Shown here: positions 37,851 through 49,685 of the stretch, piece after piece
How positions within the stretch are numbered: position 1 is the stretch's first letter
Layout of the letters: each line of letters begins with the position of its first letter
Origin: Phytophthora quininea
Lineage: Eukaryota; Oomycota; Peronosporomycetes; Peronosporales; Peronosporaceae
Direction of reading: 5' to 3'
Length of the DNA: 64,000 nt
NCBI GenBank assembly: GCA_011947345.1
Contig: JAAVTG010000051.1
Span: 434,001 to 498,000 of the forward strand
Notes under the pieces: model-generated
What the model was told of the DNA's origin: nothing
The model's input: only the letters and a program-made list of their open reading frames with translations
Databases searched by the model: none
Translations under genes and position numbers: made by a program

Positions 37851-38637
37851 ATGAGCTCATCGGAAGAAGACGACGGGGACTACGTCCCAGAGGGTACTTA
37901 TGCATCATATACAGGGTAGACATCATTTATGTTGAGTGTTTGTGGCTGTAGCTGATGAGCAGGAGGACGAGGAGGAGATTGAGCAAGACGTGGAAGAAGA
38001 CAAGCCCAGCGTAGCCAAGAACTCGCGTGTAGACGCGCTCTGGGAGGACATTAATGCGTCCACTGCAGTCTCTAAAAGTCTGCAGAGAAGACGGCAAGTC
38101 TACTGAGTGGACTGGGGAAGCCCAAACGACAGGGAACCATCAAGAAGAAGGGCAAGCGCAAGTTGAAAGAGTTCCAGATGCCCATTTTAAGTGTGGATGT
38201 GAAAAGTCGAGGCAAGACATGGCGGAGGTGGCTAAAGCGAACAAGAAGACGGTAGATCGAGTGGTCAAGTTCGCAGGGAAGGAGTACAGGTGTGTAGCGT
38301 TGCGTAACTGGGGTTTTGGGTGGTGCTGACATGGAAATTGGGGCAGTGTGTCTCGAAGGCTGGTCCAGCCGCTGACAAACCCGCTAAAAGTGGGAAGAAA
38401 GCTCTGGACAAGGTGCTGGAGTCGCTGGATGAGCCCAAGAAAGTGTCGACGATGGAGAAGTCGTCGTTGGATTGGGACAAATTCAAAGAGGCGGAAGGAA
38501 TTGAAGACGAGCTGACGCAGTACACCAAGGACGGGTACATTGAAAAGCAGGAGTTCTTGCAGCGATTAGATCTCAAGCGCTTTGAGATCGAGAAGGCCGA
38601 GCGAGACAAGCAACGCAAACTCCAACAGCAGAAATAG
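37851..38637 (+). CDS. SWC5: CFDP1/SWC5 (Bucentaur) subunit of SWR1-type remodeller
   Basis: A small acidic first exon (MSSSEEDDGDYVPE) splices across 37894-37951 to a second acidic segment and VDALWEDINA, then KTVDRVVKFAGKEYR. After an intron (about 38290-38346) comes the BCNT-C domain: VSTMEKSSLDWDKFKEAEG and DGYIEKQEFLQRLDLKRFEIE. This is the CFDP1/Swc5 signature; Swc5 is needed for H2A.Z deposition by SWR1. Frame breaks occur around 38075 and 38215 and the third exon is off by one, so one or two bases are probably missing. It faces the histone deacetylase gene with about 100 bp between stops. Confidence 0.88.
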
Positions 38638-38738
38638 AGGAGAAGATCCAAGAGGAGCGTTGTCCACAGAGGCTCGTATTATCCAGTGACAAGAAAAAGC
38701 CAACAGAGAGGTCGCTCAGACCCCTCTGGTCGTGCTGT

Positions 38739-40454
38739 CTAATCCACATCCATAGGAACGACGTCGGGTGCCGTGTTGTCCTGTCCTTCCTGTTGAGCTG
38801 ACGCCGCAGCGGAAGAAGTCTCGTCGGTGCTTCCACGCTGGTCCTTGTCGTCTTTATAAAACTCCGCCTCGTGTTGCCGCTTACCGTCGTTCTCAGTTCG
38901 CGAGTCTGGGTCTGCTGCGTCTTCGTCCTCTTCACGCAGCATGTGCGTTGGTGGAGCCTGACTCATTTGGACACTCGGGGCGCCAGTCAACGCACGGAGG
39001 TGCTCAAAGATCTTGGTCCTGTGAAGAGCCTGGTTAGTTCCTGAAAGCATGGTTGTTTCAATGATAAGAGCCAACAGCGAACGTACTTGCAATCATCCAG
39101 GTATTCCCTCGAGTTGGCATTCTCAACATCAGGGTCAGGCTCGAGATGCAGTTTGAAACTCGGTGCGTAAAACTCAAAGTAGTCGTTGTACGGGATGTTG
39201 TTGGACACTTCTTCATCCAGCAGGATCGATGTCTCGTAGGCCCACGCTCGCGACACGTTGCGGATCGTGTAGCCTCCTCCACCGAGCACCAATGTCGGCA
39301 ATCCAAACCCTTTTACAAAGCGTACGCACTCACCATGGCCTAAATGATAACCATTAACACAAAAACAATTTCCAATGCACATGTCGTAGTGTACAGTACC
39401 TCTAGTGGTGACGTTGAAGCAACCCAAACGATCACCCGTGAGTGAATCCGCACCACACTGCAGCACCACTGCAGAGGGGAGAACGTCTCCATAACCTTCT
39501 GGATCACTGGCTTGAACACGCTCTCGAAACTTTCATCGGTTATACCACTCAGCAGCGGGAAATTGACCGCATAGTATTTGCCATTCTTCGTGCCAATATC
39601 CTTGATGTCGCCTGTTCCTGGGAAAAAGTCTCCGTATTTGTGGAACGACACGGTCATCACTCGGTCGGTGACGTAGAAGGCTTCCTCCACGCCATCTCCG
39701 TGGTGAACGTCGATATCAATGTACAGCACACGCGGATGGTACTTGAGCAGCTCGAGGATGCCGAGCACAATGTCGTTCACGTAGCAAAGCCGGAACCCTC
39801 AGACTTCTTGGCGTGGTGCAAACCTCCCGCCCAATTGATGGCGATGTCACATTGGCCGTGGTTCAGGCGACTCACAGCGTCCAATGTGCCTCCGGAATAG
39901 ATTTGGCAAAAGTCAAAAATGCCGTCGAACACCGGACAGTCCGTCAGCTCGCCCATATTGTCTACCAATAACAACAAAAAAAGAAAATCTCCTGTTAGTT
40001 TACTATAAACGTACAATAAAAAAATCATGTTATTTCACGTACATTTCTGCAGATCAGCCACCAGTTGCTTCTGGTTGCTGGGGCTGACTTTCTGCAGGAA
40101 GTCAATGTAGTCTGGGGCGTGGAAGGCCTTGATCTCTTCGGCCGACGCGATGTGCGGCTCCTGCAGTTTAATTTACACAGAAAATATCAAATAAATATTG
40201 TATTACAAGACAGTATTTGACCCAACGTACGAAAATGTCCATTTTGCGGTACAGGTCGTAGTTGACCACTAAGTGGTGGGCCAGTTTCATGCGGTGCGGC
40301 TTCATGGGGTGGCCTGCGCCATAGTAGAAGTGGCCTTCCTCAGCTGTACGTACAGAACGAGCAGGTGAGCGAGCGTATAACACTGGGGGAAACGCACAGA
40401 GCGCTCCCTACGATGGTAGAAGTACGACACGCGCTTCTTGGTGGCGCTGGCCAT
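38739..40454 (-). CDS. Class I (RPD3/HDAC1-type) histone deacetylase
   Basis: The ATG at 40454 starts [14 protein letters not shown]; the intron 40344-40411 joins it to [26 protein letters not shown]. Further introns lie near 40160-40229 and 39960-40043, near 39350-39400, and near 39027-39090. The catalytic core is complete: [31 protein letters not shown] (zinc ligands Asp and His), [21 protein letters not shown] and [15 protein letters not shown]. The C-terminal tail is acidic and rich in Glu/Asp. Frame breaks in the short runs at 39786-39788 and 39476-39479 are probably missing bases. It removes acetyl groups from histones in the nucleus, usually in Sin3/NuRD-like complexes. Confidence 0.93.
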
Positions 40455-40804
40455 GGCTGTTTGCAAGATGTTACCCAAACGTTACCTAAATATGTGGCAA
40501 TCTTTCCAGTATTTGGCTACATATGGACGCACGATTGTGTGCGTACAAATGGGTACTTACAGTTCCGTGCGTACTGTTCCTACGTTTGTGTACTTACAGA
40601 TCTTCCTCGTGGCCATTGCCTTCAGCACGGGATTGCCACGACACCACAGCGATCTGCCACCATCACGTGGGAGCCCAGGCCGCCAGGCTAGCGACTGACC
40701 AAGGTGATGTTTATGTAGGGCACGATGATTTTGCAGTCGGCGTTCCATGTTCACCATGAGGACAGCCACGTCATTCTCCAATTGTTCCGTTGCCAGTCAA
40801 TACG
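40455..40804. other. Intergenic between divergent genes
   Basis: About 350 bp between the HDAC start and the start of transporter 3. It must hold both promoters. I see no confident INR+FPR match and no gene. Confidence 0.5.
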
Positions 40805-43800
40805 ATGGATCATTACTGCAATCTGCACGAGAGTCCTGCTCTACAGCAGATGCCAAGGATGGAGGTGCGCTTCCACAATGTGTCCATTTCAGCGGACATT
40901 GTGGTGAAGGATGAAGCACAGTCGACAGTGGAGCTGCCGACGATCCCCAACACCCTCAAGATGGCTGCTCTTCGCTTGAATGTCAAGCAGCATATCATCA
41001 AGAAGGAGATCCTCCGCAATGTGAGCGGCGTGTTACGGCCTGGTACGATGACGCTGGCGCTTGGTCAACCAGGATCGGGCAAGTCGTCTCTGCTGAAGCT
41101 GCTGAGTGGTAGATTTAAGAAGAGCAAGCGTGTGAATATCGACGGTGAGGTGACGTACAATGGGACAAAACAAGAGGAGCTCAAAAGCAAGCTCCGCAGT
41201 TTGTGGCTTTCGTCGATCAGCATGACAAACACTACCCGACACTTACGGTCAAGGAGACGCTCAAATTTGTGCACACATGCAATGGAGGCAAGTTGTCGGT
41301 AGCTGGAGAGGAGCTAGAAGGGAACCCAGATGAAAAGGAAATTCGTGGAGCCGCAGAAAATCACGACCCGGACGTCGTAATTCGGCGACTTGGTCTTGAG
41401 AATTGTCAAAACACTATCCTTGGTAATGCCATGTTGCGTGGTGTATCTGGCGGCGAACGCAAGCGTGTGACGACGGGTGAAATGGCATTCGGCAACAAGT
41501 TCGTGATGATGATGGACGAGATCAGCACGGGGCTCGACAGTGCCGCAACGTTCGACATCATCTCAACGCAACAGAGTTTGGCCAAGACGTTGAACAAGAC
41601 TATCGTGATTTCGCTGTTGCAACCTTCGCCGGAGGTATTTGAGCTGTTCGACGACGTGATCTTGCTGAACGACGGCTACGTGATGTATCATGGACCTCGT
41701 TCCGAGGCGTTGACATACTTTGAGAGTCTGGGCTTCAAATGTCCTCCAAACCGCGATGTGGCGGACTTCCTGTTGGATCTCGGGACGAACAAGCAGCATG
41801 AATACGAAGTTGGCACCGTTCCAGTTCTGCCGAGTGAGTACGCCGATTTCTTCCAGCGCTCAGCTATTCACGAACAAATGATGCGTGACCTGAATGAGCC
41901 TCTAGATCCTATGCTGATTGTGGACAAGCAGAAGCACATGGATTCCCGCCCCGAGTTTTACCAGAATTTCTGGGACGGCACCCTCACGCTGATGCGGCGT
42001 CAGATGACCGTGACGCTGCGCAATACCGCCTTGCTTAAAAGCCGCTTCTTGATGTCAATCGTGTTGGGTCTGCTGAATGCAAGCACGTTTTATCAGTTCG
42101 ATGAAGCGGACGCCCAGGTGGTGATTGGTATCATCTACGTGGCGATCAACTTTGTCACGTTGGGTCAGTCGGCCCAGGTGCCGACTTTCATGGCAATTCG
42201 AGGCGTTTTCAACAAACACCGCGGGTCGAATTTCTTTCGAACTTCGTCGTTCGTTCTTGCAACGTCGGTGAGCCAGATCCCGCTGGCGGTGATCGAGACT
42301 TTAATCTTCGGCTCCATTATCTACTGGATGTGCGGGTTCGTCCCCACGGCGGGAGGATATATTTTCTTCGAGCTGATAGTATTCCTCACGAGTATGATGT
42401 TCGCGGCCTACTTTTTCTTCTTGGCTGTGGTGATGCCCGACATGAACGTTGCTAGCCCATTCAGCCAGTTCTCGTTGTTCTTCTCAACATTGTTCTGCGG
42501 CTTCGTGATCACCAAGGGAATGATCCCGGACTACTTGATCTGGCTGTACTGGATGAGTCCTCAGGCGTGGGGCATTCGCGCTGCTGCCGTGAACCAGTAC
42601 ACGGACTCGCGCTTTGCGGTATGTGAGTACGAAGGCGTCAACTATTGCGAAACGTACGGCATGACAATGGGCGAGTATTCATTAAGCTCGTTTGACGTAC
42701 CGACCGGCCGGATTTGGCTGTATTTGGGCGTCGCCTACTGGTGTGCTGTTACGTGCTCTTCACGGGGTTAGCCTGGGCTGTACTGGAGTTCTGGAGACGT
42801 GAAGAACCAGTAAATGTTTCGCTTGCCAAGGCTGATAACTCGAAAAGCGAAAAGTCAATGCCGACCGATGCCTACAGCTTGATGGCAACTCCTAAAGCAA
42901 TGACTGGTACACCCGGTGCCTTATCCATTCCTGTTGTTGAAGCAACACATAAGTCATTCACCCCTGTCACACTCGCTTTCGAGGACTTGTGGTATTCCGT
43001 CCCGGATCCTGTAAACTCCAAGCAAACGATTGCTTGCTCAAGGGTGTCAGCGGATTCGCATTACCAGGAACCATCACGGCGCTGATGGGATCGTCAGGTG
43101 CTGGCAAAACCACACTCATGGACGTCATCGCTGGGCGAAAGACTGGAGGTAAGATCAGCGGACAGATTCTGCTCAATGGACACCCTGCCACCGAACTCGC
43201 CATCCGTCGAGCTACCGGGTACTGCGAGCAGATGGATATCCACTCGGACGCGTCCACGTTCCGCGAGGCCTTGACGTTCAGTGCATTTTTGCGGCAGGAT
43301 GCCGACATCCCCGACAGTCAGAAGTACGACTCGGTGAACGAATGTCTCGACCTGCTGGACCTACATCCGATCGCCGACCAGATCATCCGTGGCAGTTCGA
43401 CGGAGCAGATGAAGCGACTGACGATCGGCGTGGAGTTGGCAGCCCAGCCGAGTGTGTTGTTCCTGGACGAACCGACGAGCGGGTTGGACGCTCGGTCGGC
43501 CAAGCTGATCATGGACGGCGTTCGCAAGGTGGCGGACACTGGTCGAACGATTGTGTGTACGATTCACCAGCCTTCTGCGGTGGTGTTTCGTGTCTTCGAC
43601 AGTCTGCTGTTGTTGAAACGTGGCGGCGAGATGGTGTACTTCGGAGACCTTGGCATCAACGCATCGAAGATGGTCGAGTATTTTGAAGCAATTGATGGTG
43701 TCAAGACGTTGGAGATGGACTCCAATCCGGCAACGTGGATGCTGGAGGTGATCGGCGCTGGTGTGGGCAACGATGCCGGTGACAAGACGGATTTTGTGGC

Positions 43801-44784
43801 GGCATTCAAAGCGAGCGAGCAATCTCGTCAGCTCGCCAAGAACTTGGATCACGAGGGTGTGGGTCGTCCATCCGCGTCTGTACCAGCACTGGAATTCGGT
43901 CGAAAACGTGCTGCGAGCAATTTCACGCAAGCGATATTCGTGACAAGGAGGTTCTTCGTGACGTATTGGCGGACTGCGTCGTTCAACCTGACGCGTATCA
44001 TAGTGTCTGTGGTCTTAAGTTTGGGTCTTGGACTTTCATACATCGATATCGAGTACAAGTCGTACCAAGGAGTCAATTTGGGCCTCGGCATGGTGTATAT
44101 GGGTGCCGTGAACATGACGCTGATCACCTTCAGCGGCGTGATCCCCATTACTTGCAAGGAATTGGCTTCGTTCTACCGCGAGCGAGCAGGCCAAACATAC
44201 AATGCGTTCTGGTACTTTGTCGGTGGTACGTTGGTCGAGATTCCGTATTGCTTTGTCACAACACTACTTTTTCTAGCTATCTTTTATCCGATGGTTGGCT
44301 TTACGGGTGTCGCCGCGTTTTTCACGTTTTGGTTGAATTTGTCTCTGATCGTGCTCGTGATGGCTTACTTTGGCCAGTTCTTGGCGTATTTGCTGCCGAA
44401 TCTGGCTGTAGCGTCGGTCTTCATGGTGATGATCAACACTGCACGCTGTTCACGGGATTCAATCCTCCGGCGTCGGCCATCCCTCACGGCTACAAGTGGC
44501 TTCACCAACTTATCCCCAACAAGTCCGCATTCGCCAATCTCGCAGCGATCGTGCTCGGAGACTGTCCAAACGACGGAGATGGCAGTGACCGTGGATGTCA
44601 GACGATGACAGATACTCCACCTAGTCTACCCGATGGAATCACTGTCAAAGAATATTTGGAGAATAGCTTCCTGATCAAGTATGACGAGATCTGGAGAAAT
44701 TGCGGCATCCTCGTATTGTGGATTGTTGTGCTTCGAGTTGCATCTCTACTGGCGCTGCGCTACGTGAACCACCAAAAGAAATAA
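40805..44784 (+). CDS. PDR/ABCG full-size transporter 3
   Basis: The ATG at 40805 gives a short N-terminus (MDHYCNLHESPALQQMPRM) before the family EVRFHNVSISADIVV start. NBD1: GQPGSGKSS, VSGGERKR, MMMDEIST; NBD2: GSSGAGKTT and LFLDEPTSGLD; the end is YVNHQKK. Frame breaks lie near 41188, 42737, 43032 and 44440; the first, second and fourth can be explained by one missing base in a run of two to three. TMD1 is nearly the same as in transporter 5 (FYQFDEADAQ..., RGVFNKHRGSNFF, VPTAGGYIFFELIVFL). The two NBDs use the asymmetric residues normal in PDR proteins. Confidence 0.93.
43040..43800 (+). repeat. Conserved 761-bp NBD2 tract, copy in transporter 3
   Basis: Same borders and length as in transporters 1, 2 and 4. 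It starts directly after a frame break at 43032 that lies outside the tract. Confidence 0.85.
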
Positions 44785-45030
44785 ATGAATTGCGAAGCAA
44801 ACTGTTCATTGAGCAAAGCTTGAGACTGCTGTAGAAGAAAGAAGAAGAGCAGTACATCTTTCTGCTTGGCAACTTCTAATCGCAAATACGAATGCATTGC
44901 GGACGCACATTTTCTTGACCACTAGGCATTCTCCAAAGTCTGTTAGAATTCAACGATGTTGATGTGCTCACCCTTATTTAGCTGCCACCACGACAGCGTC
45001 GTTAATTACTCGAGAAAAACTGGCGATGGT

Positions 45031-45640
45031 TCAGCAAAAGCGTGACAATGTCGATATCGCCGAGCTTGGCAGCTTCACGAACGCACCAGCAACCATCTCA
45101 CTGGGAATGCTTTCCAAAGAACTCAACAGCTTTAAGACATCTTTGCATCCGCGCTGCACAGTCATCTGCAGGGCTTTATTCAACGCTTCAGGCGGGATGT
45201 GGTCGTCTGTAAACACAAACCTTTCGTTCAGACAGTTTGGCCAGACGATTTGTTAGTTATATAGCGTGATCGCAACGCCATCAAGTTCTCGTTGAGCTGC
45301 TTCCAGGAAAGCATTGTCAAGAGCTTGCTTTGAGACGTGTCCGGAGTTCTGATGGTTTTGATTCTGCCATTGAAAGCCGCTGCCAGGAAAGCCTCGTTCG
45401 TATCTTTCGGATTCACAAGTTGCGTCTCGTAAAGGAACTTCACTGCGCTTGTGAATCCATTGCGCGCAACACTGTGGGTGTTGACTGCGGCACCGATTGT
45501 CGCCTTCGCTATAGCCGCTGCGCTCCTTTCTTCCAACCACACGACATCAGTTCTTGCAGCAGCGAGATGGTGCCGGACTCTGTGGCTTGAATTGTCGCCT
45601 TCTCCAGGGACAGAAGTCCGACAGCGTCAGGGAACATGAC
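45031..45640 (-). pseudogene. Fragment of an oomycete ankyrin-like repeat protein
   Basis: Minus-strand sequence reads in pieces as degenerate ankyrin-type helices spaced about 33 residues: LEKATIQATESGTISLLQEL, ARNGFTSAVKFLYETQLV, NEAFLAAAFNGRIKTI, SKQALDNAFLEAAQ, ALNKALQMTVQRGCKDVLKLL. The FLYETxxV...AFxxAAxxG pattern is common in large oomycete ankyrin-like proteins. No good start is visible and the frame changes several times within 600 bp, so it is probably a truncated gene or relic. Confidence 0.5.
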
Positions 45641-45716
45641 ATGAAAACGATGCTCACAATAACAAGCAACCTAGCTTTGTTTGAAGCAATTTCAGTCTCA
45701 TTGTTCACCACTCCAA

Positions 45717-46255
45717 CTACTTGGACGGGTACGGCTTCAACTTGATCATCTGGTCGATGCCAGCTTCATCGACATTTTCGAGGTGACCTTGTTGTACCAT
45801 CTCATCCAACGCCACCACCACCTTGGCGTAGTTCGCGAGCAAACTCGCCTCCGTGGGTTTCTTCTCCAGCTGCGTCGTCAGAACTGCCTGCAATACTGTC
45901 ATGATCTCATCCACTATAACAAACACGGCGATTGTCAACAACTCCACCATATCTCCGCGATAAACTTCAACACGAACGTACAGATGAGTTCGTCGTACTC
46001 TTCATTCCCTGACAGCATCAATCGCAGTTCTCCAAGCTGGCAAACCACCACAAACTGGGACTCGCACACCACTAATTGAGACTGAGGTGGTTCATCTTTC
46101 TTGGGTCTGTCGCCCCACAAGTCCGGCACTTGCTTGCAGATTTGAGCGAGTTGGGCTTCATAGCTCTTGCGGGCTGCCAACGTCAACTCCGGCTGGAAGT
46201 AACGCGACAAAAGCACGTAGTTGGCCTCGTTGCAGCAGATCAAGCTGTGCAACAT
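45717..46255 (-). CDS. Longin-type adaptor small subunit (zeta-COP/TSET TSPOON-like)
   Basis: The ATG at 46255 starts MLHSLICCNEANYVLLSRYF, a longin-fold opening used by adaptor sigma and coatomer zeta subunits. The middle has VVCQLGELRLMLSGNEEYDELICTF and the end has ANYAKVVVALDEMVQQGH followed by a short tail, close to the LDEIVDGG region of zeta-COP. The N-terminal half differs from ordinary zeta-COP, so TSPOON, the small subunit of the TSET complex, is a good alternative. The two halves join near 45945, where either a short intron or an indel must be assumed. The expected role is vesicle coat assembly on endomembranes. Confidence 0.65.
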
Positions 46256-46354
46256 ACTTGGGAGAGCGATCGAAATCTAAAAGGCCAATTCATCTCGAAC
46301 CGACGCGACTCTTTTGGTCATTCGCGATCTTCCAGTTCAGTTGATACGTTGGCG

Positions 46355-47696
46355 ATGGAAGGTGAGTGGTGCAGCATGCAAGCGGAGACTTGTCGTTACG
46401 GACGTCTGACTCGTACTACTACAGAGCCGATCAAGCGTTTAGCTCCGAGTGTCACCATCAGTGACTGTGCGTCCGAAGTTTTCTGCACGAGGTTTTCGCC
46501 CGACGGTCGACTGCTAGCTGCTGGCTGTGGCGATGGAGCCATCCGGATCTTCAATGTGCACGACGGTAACTTGTCGTACACGCTCATGCAGCCGCAGAGT
46601 AGTTTCGGCTTTGGTCTTCCGTGCACTGCCATCCGCTTCCGACCGCTGACGAGCGGCGCGAAAACCAAGAACGTGCTGCTCGCTGCCAGTACGTAAACCT
46701 AGCTATTGTTGTTGGAATTGACATCTAACAAACTAGTGCAGACTCGAACGGGTCCGTGGAGCACTGGCATATTACGTCAGGCAAGTGCTTGAATGCCATC
46801 ACCAACACCGACAACCAGTTGTACGCGCTCGACTATCGTGCCGACGGCGCCATGTTCGCCACCGGAGGCAAAGACCACGCTGTAAGTGTCTTGCAAATGC
46901 TGTTGCTAAGAACCTAATTGAACGTGGTCGAGCTGCTGTAGATTCGCGTGTACGATGAAGCCACGAAGACTGAAGTGGTCTGCATGGATGGGGGCACGGT
47001 CAACTCACTGCAGGCCACTCAAACCGCGTCTTCTCCATCAAATTCACTCCTGAAGATGACAACATCATTGTTACAGGTGGCTGGGACAACACGCTGCAAA
47101 TTTGGGACGTGCGTGTCGGTCATTCTGTCCGAAGCATTTACGGCCCGCACATCGCTGGTGACGCGGTGGATATGAACTTGCGTGGAGAAATCCTGACTGG
47201 GTCTTGGCGTCCGGAAAACCCGCTTGAGATCTGGGACTTTGGGTCAGGTAAGCGCTTGTGCACAGTGTCGTGGAACCAAAGTTCTCTTCGATCCGAGCCC
47301 TGCTTCCTGTACGCTGCCCAGTTTTCCAAAACGAAGAACGGCCAGCAACTCATCGCAGCAGGAGGCAGCGGCTCGAACGAAGCCAAAGTGTTCAACCACG
47401 ACTCGAATAACAAACTGGTCGGCACCATCGCTGGCTTGAGTCGCGGTGTCTTCTCGTTGGACTTTGCTGCGGTGAACGACAAAATGGTGGTGGCCGGGGC
47501 CGACGCGGCCATCCGGATCATTGACATTTACGACCACATTCCAGGCGAAAAGGGGCGCGAACGTCCAACGACGCCGTCGATTAGGAATGCGCTGATGCCA
47601 AACGAAAGCTTGACTCGATTGGCTTCGCCTACTGCAAGCACCGAGACACTCAAAGCCCCTTCCTCACCGCTTCACAGAATGGCTGTGCACGACTGA
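46355..47696 (+). CDS. WD40-repeat protein
   Basis: The ATG at 46355 begins MEGEWCSMQAETCRYGRL, followed by six to seven WD40 blades: FCTRFSPDGRLLAAGCGDGAIRIFN, SNGSVEHWHITSGKCLNAI, ALDYRADGAMFATGGKDHA, then an IIVTGGWDNTLQIWDVR blade and later ones including GSWRPENPLEIWDF and AGADAAIRIIDIYD. Introns at 46689-46741 and 46882-46941 have GT-AG borders and keep phase. One frame break near 47020 (CC run) separates blades three and four. The C-terminal 50 residues are Ser/Thr/Pro-rich. The propeller is probably a protein-interaction platform; no specific family is recognised. Confidence 0.85.
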
Positions 47697-48111
47697 ACTG
47701 GGAGCACTGCAAGAAAAAAAAACTGAACCAGGTTGTAGTATCGATGGGCGTCTTGCCTCCACCATTTATCGAGTTCACTTTGCAAGATGGTACCAGGCAC
47801 AAGGTTAACTAGCGAAGGAAGATCATTAAGCCATTCATACCTTAAGTCGCTTGGAAACAAGTTGCCAGCATTTACCCGCGAAACTTGCTCTCAACTCGAG
47901 GAGTAATGCTATCGTCAAAATCGCTTCAAGCAAATATTGCTGCCGTGTTCCTCGTATTCCTTCCTGGTGACAATACGATGGGTCATTGCGTCGGACGCCG
48001 CATAAGAACAGCAACCTTGCAACGCGGTCATAATAGGACTGGAGCGTTAAGCACAGCCCCTCAGTTAGCCATGCTGATCATCAACCCTCTGAAAAATTAT
48101 AACACGAACGC
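47697..48111. other. Intergenic between convergent genes
   Basis: About 415 bp between the stops of the WD40 gene and ARP6. A 62-codon minus-strand frame (47672-47860) reads partly protein-like but matches nothing I know. No RNA gene seen. Confidence 0.45.
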
Positions 48112-49480
48112 TTACTCTGTTGGCGTGTGCAGCTCAATCTCGAACTCATCAGGAACCAACGCTCGCAGATCGCGCTCCAGTCGCTGCTGAAAGTTCTTGA
48201 ACTTGGTATTCCCACCAACCAGCAGAATGTTCGCATAAAACGCAACAGACAACTCCAGTGGGCACGCTTTGACAGCTTGCACAATGGCCTCTGCGATACC
48301 TGCTTGACGAATGCCAATATCTGACGGATTGAACAGCACCTCTGGCACGGTAATCAGCTCGACGCCCATTTCCAGAGCTTGAGCGTCGTCAGTCGCATCT
48401 ACCGGCTGCTGTTCACCACCTTCGGCCTCGTTGTCTTCAGCTACTTCTTCTCGTATCCGACCCTCAAAGGAATGCACAAAGTCGGGCAGAACCCAATGTT
48501 TGCGCTCCTGTTTATCTGAATGGTACCTTCTTAAATCACTGTCGAAATCCATAGAGCAGTAGCACAAGGCCTCCTTCAGCTCGTTAATCACAGGCGTGTC
48601 GTCCATGACGTTCCACTGGCGGAACGACACGATTTCCTTCAAATAGTTCGTCAGCAGCTTGCCGCCGACATTGATGCGCTTCGCGCCTGGCAGGTACACC
48701 CTCCCATCGATCACTGGCACTATATGCGTAAATGAAAAGCCCGAGTCCACTACAAGCTGGCAAACGGACGTAGAAAAGCTTGGAGACTCCAAATCTTGAG
48801 GTTTTGCTGCAGCCCCTGGATGCAAAATCTCCGTCGTCTTTCTACGCTTTCTATTTGGACTTGCCAGCACTGAATTGCTGCTGCTTTGGCGCTGCTGCTC
48901 GCAGAATTCAGAGTAACGTAGCACACACATCTCTGCTGCATGGACTCGGCTGTAGGATTGAAAACCCAGTTCTTCAAATACCACTTGGTCCATGGTCTCG
49001 TTGACGACAGTAGGGGCGAATAAAGGAGCTGTAGCCACTAGAGAATGGTCCTTTGGGTCTACGTTGAGCATCTACAGCAGCAGAAATGAGTAGTGTAACC
49101 TCAAAGTGTAACCCTCGTCTAAAACCTGCCTGCTTGGACAGCAAGTGCGACCAAAGCTCCGACTCGACGTTCCAGTTGACGCAGTAGCCCCTGTAGGCAA
49201 CAACGTTAGAGAAAAATACAGGAAAAACTTAGTGTACCATCATGATAACCTCTATGAAATAAGAGTAACTCAAAAGTAACCTCTCCACTGGTCGAAGGTA
49301 GCGCAGGTTGGCGCGTTTGTGCTCCATCTCGCGCAGCGTCTGGCCCATGAACAGCGCCGACGGGTTCGCAGACGCGTAGCCCACATGGTTAGTCAGCTGC
49401 TGGGCTCTGGAATCGCCCCCAGACGCCACCACGGACGCCTTCAGCGAGCCTCCTCCGGGATCCAACGCCACCACTTTCAT
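48112..49480 (-). CDS. ARP6: Actin-related protein 6
   Basis: Exon 1 (49281-49480) starts MKVVALDPGGGSLKASVV, the actin-fold phosphate-1 region, and runs to RYLRPVER. Exon 2 (49130-49190) reads GYCVNWNVESELWSHLLSKQ, typical of ARP6. Exon 3 (from 49071) starts MLNVDPKDHSLVATAPLFAP and carries DSGFSFTHIVPVIDG, GGKLLTNYLKEIVSFR and LLVGGNTKFKNFQQRLERDL. An insert at about residues 150-180 contains a KRRK basic run. ARP6 is a nuclear subunit of the SWR1 H2A.Z-exchange complex. The intron 49072-49129 keeps phase only with a GC donor (CAG|GCAGGT); a GT donor four bases further in would need an indel. Confidence 0.9.
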
Positions 49481-49685
49481 TTTTGTAAAGGGTACCGGAT
49501 ATGTACCAATTTCCTGTCACATGTAGCCATTTCCGACTCATCTCATCATTCCGATTAGCATTGGCACCTTGCCGACGCTAAGCGTCCACGCACCAGTCCA
49601 TGACTGGACCATGGCGTAGACCTTCTACCCAGCATGAATCCTCATTCGCCGAACTGCAGGCTCCAGTGCAGAGACTCCAGCTGCC

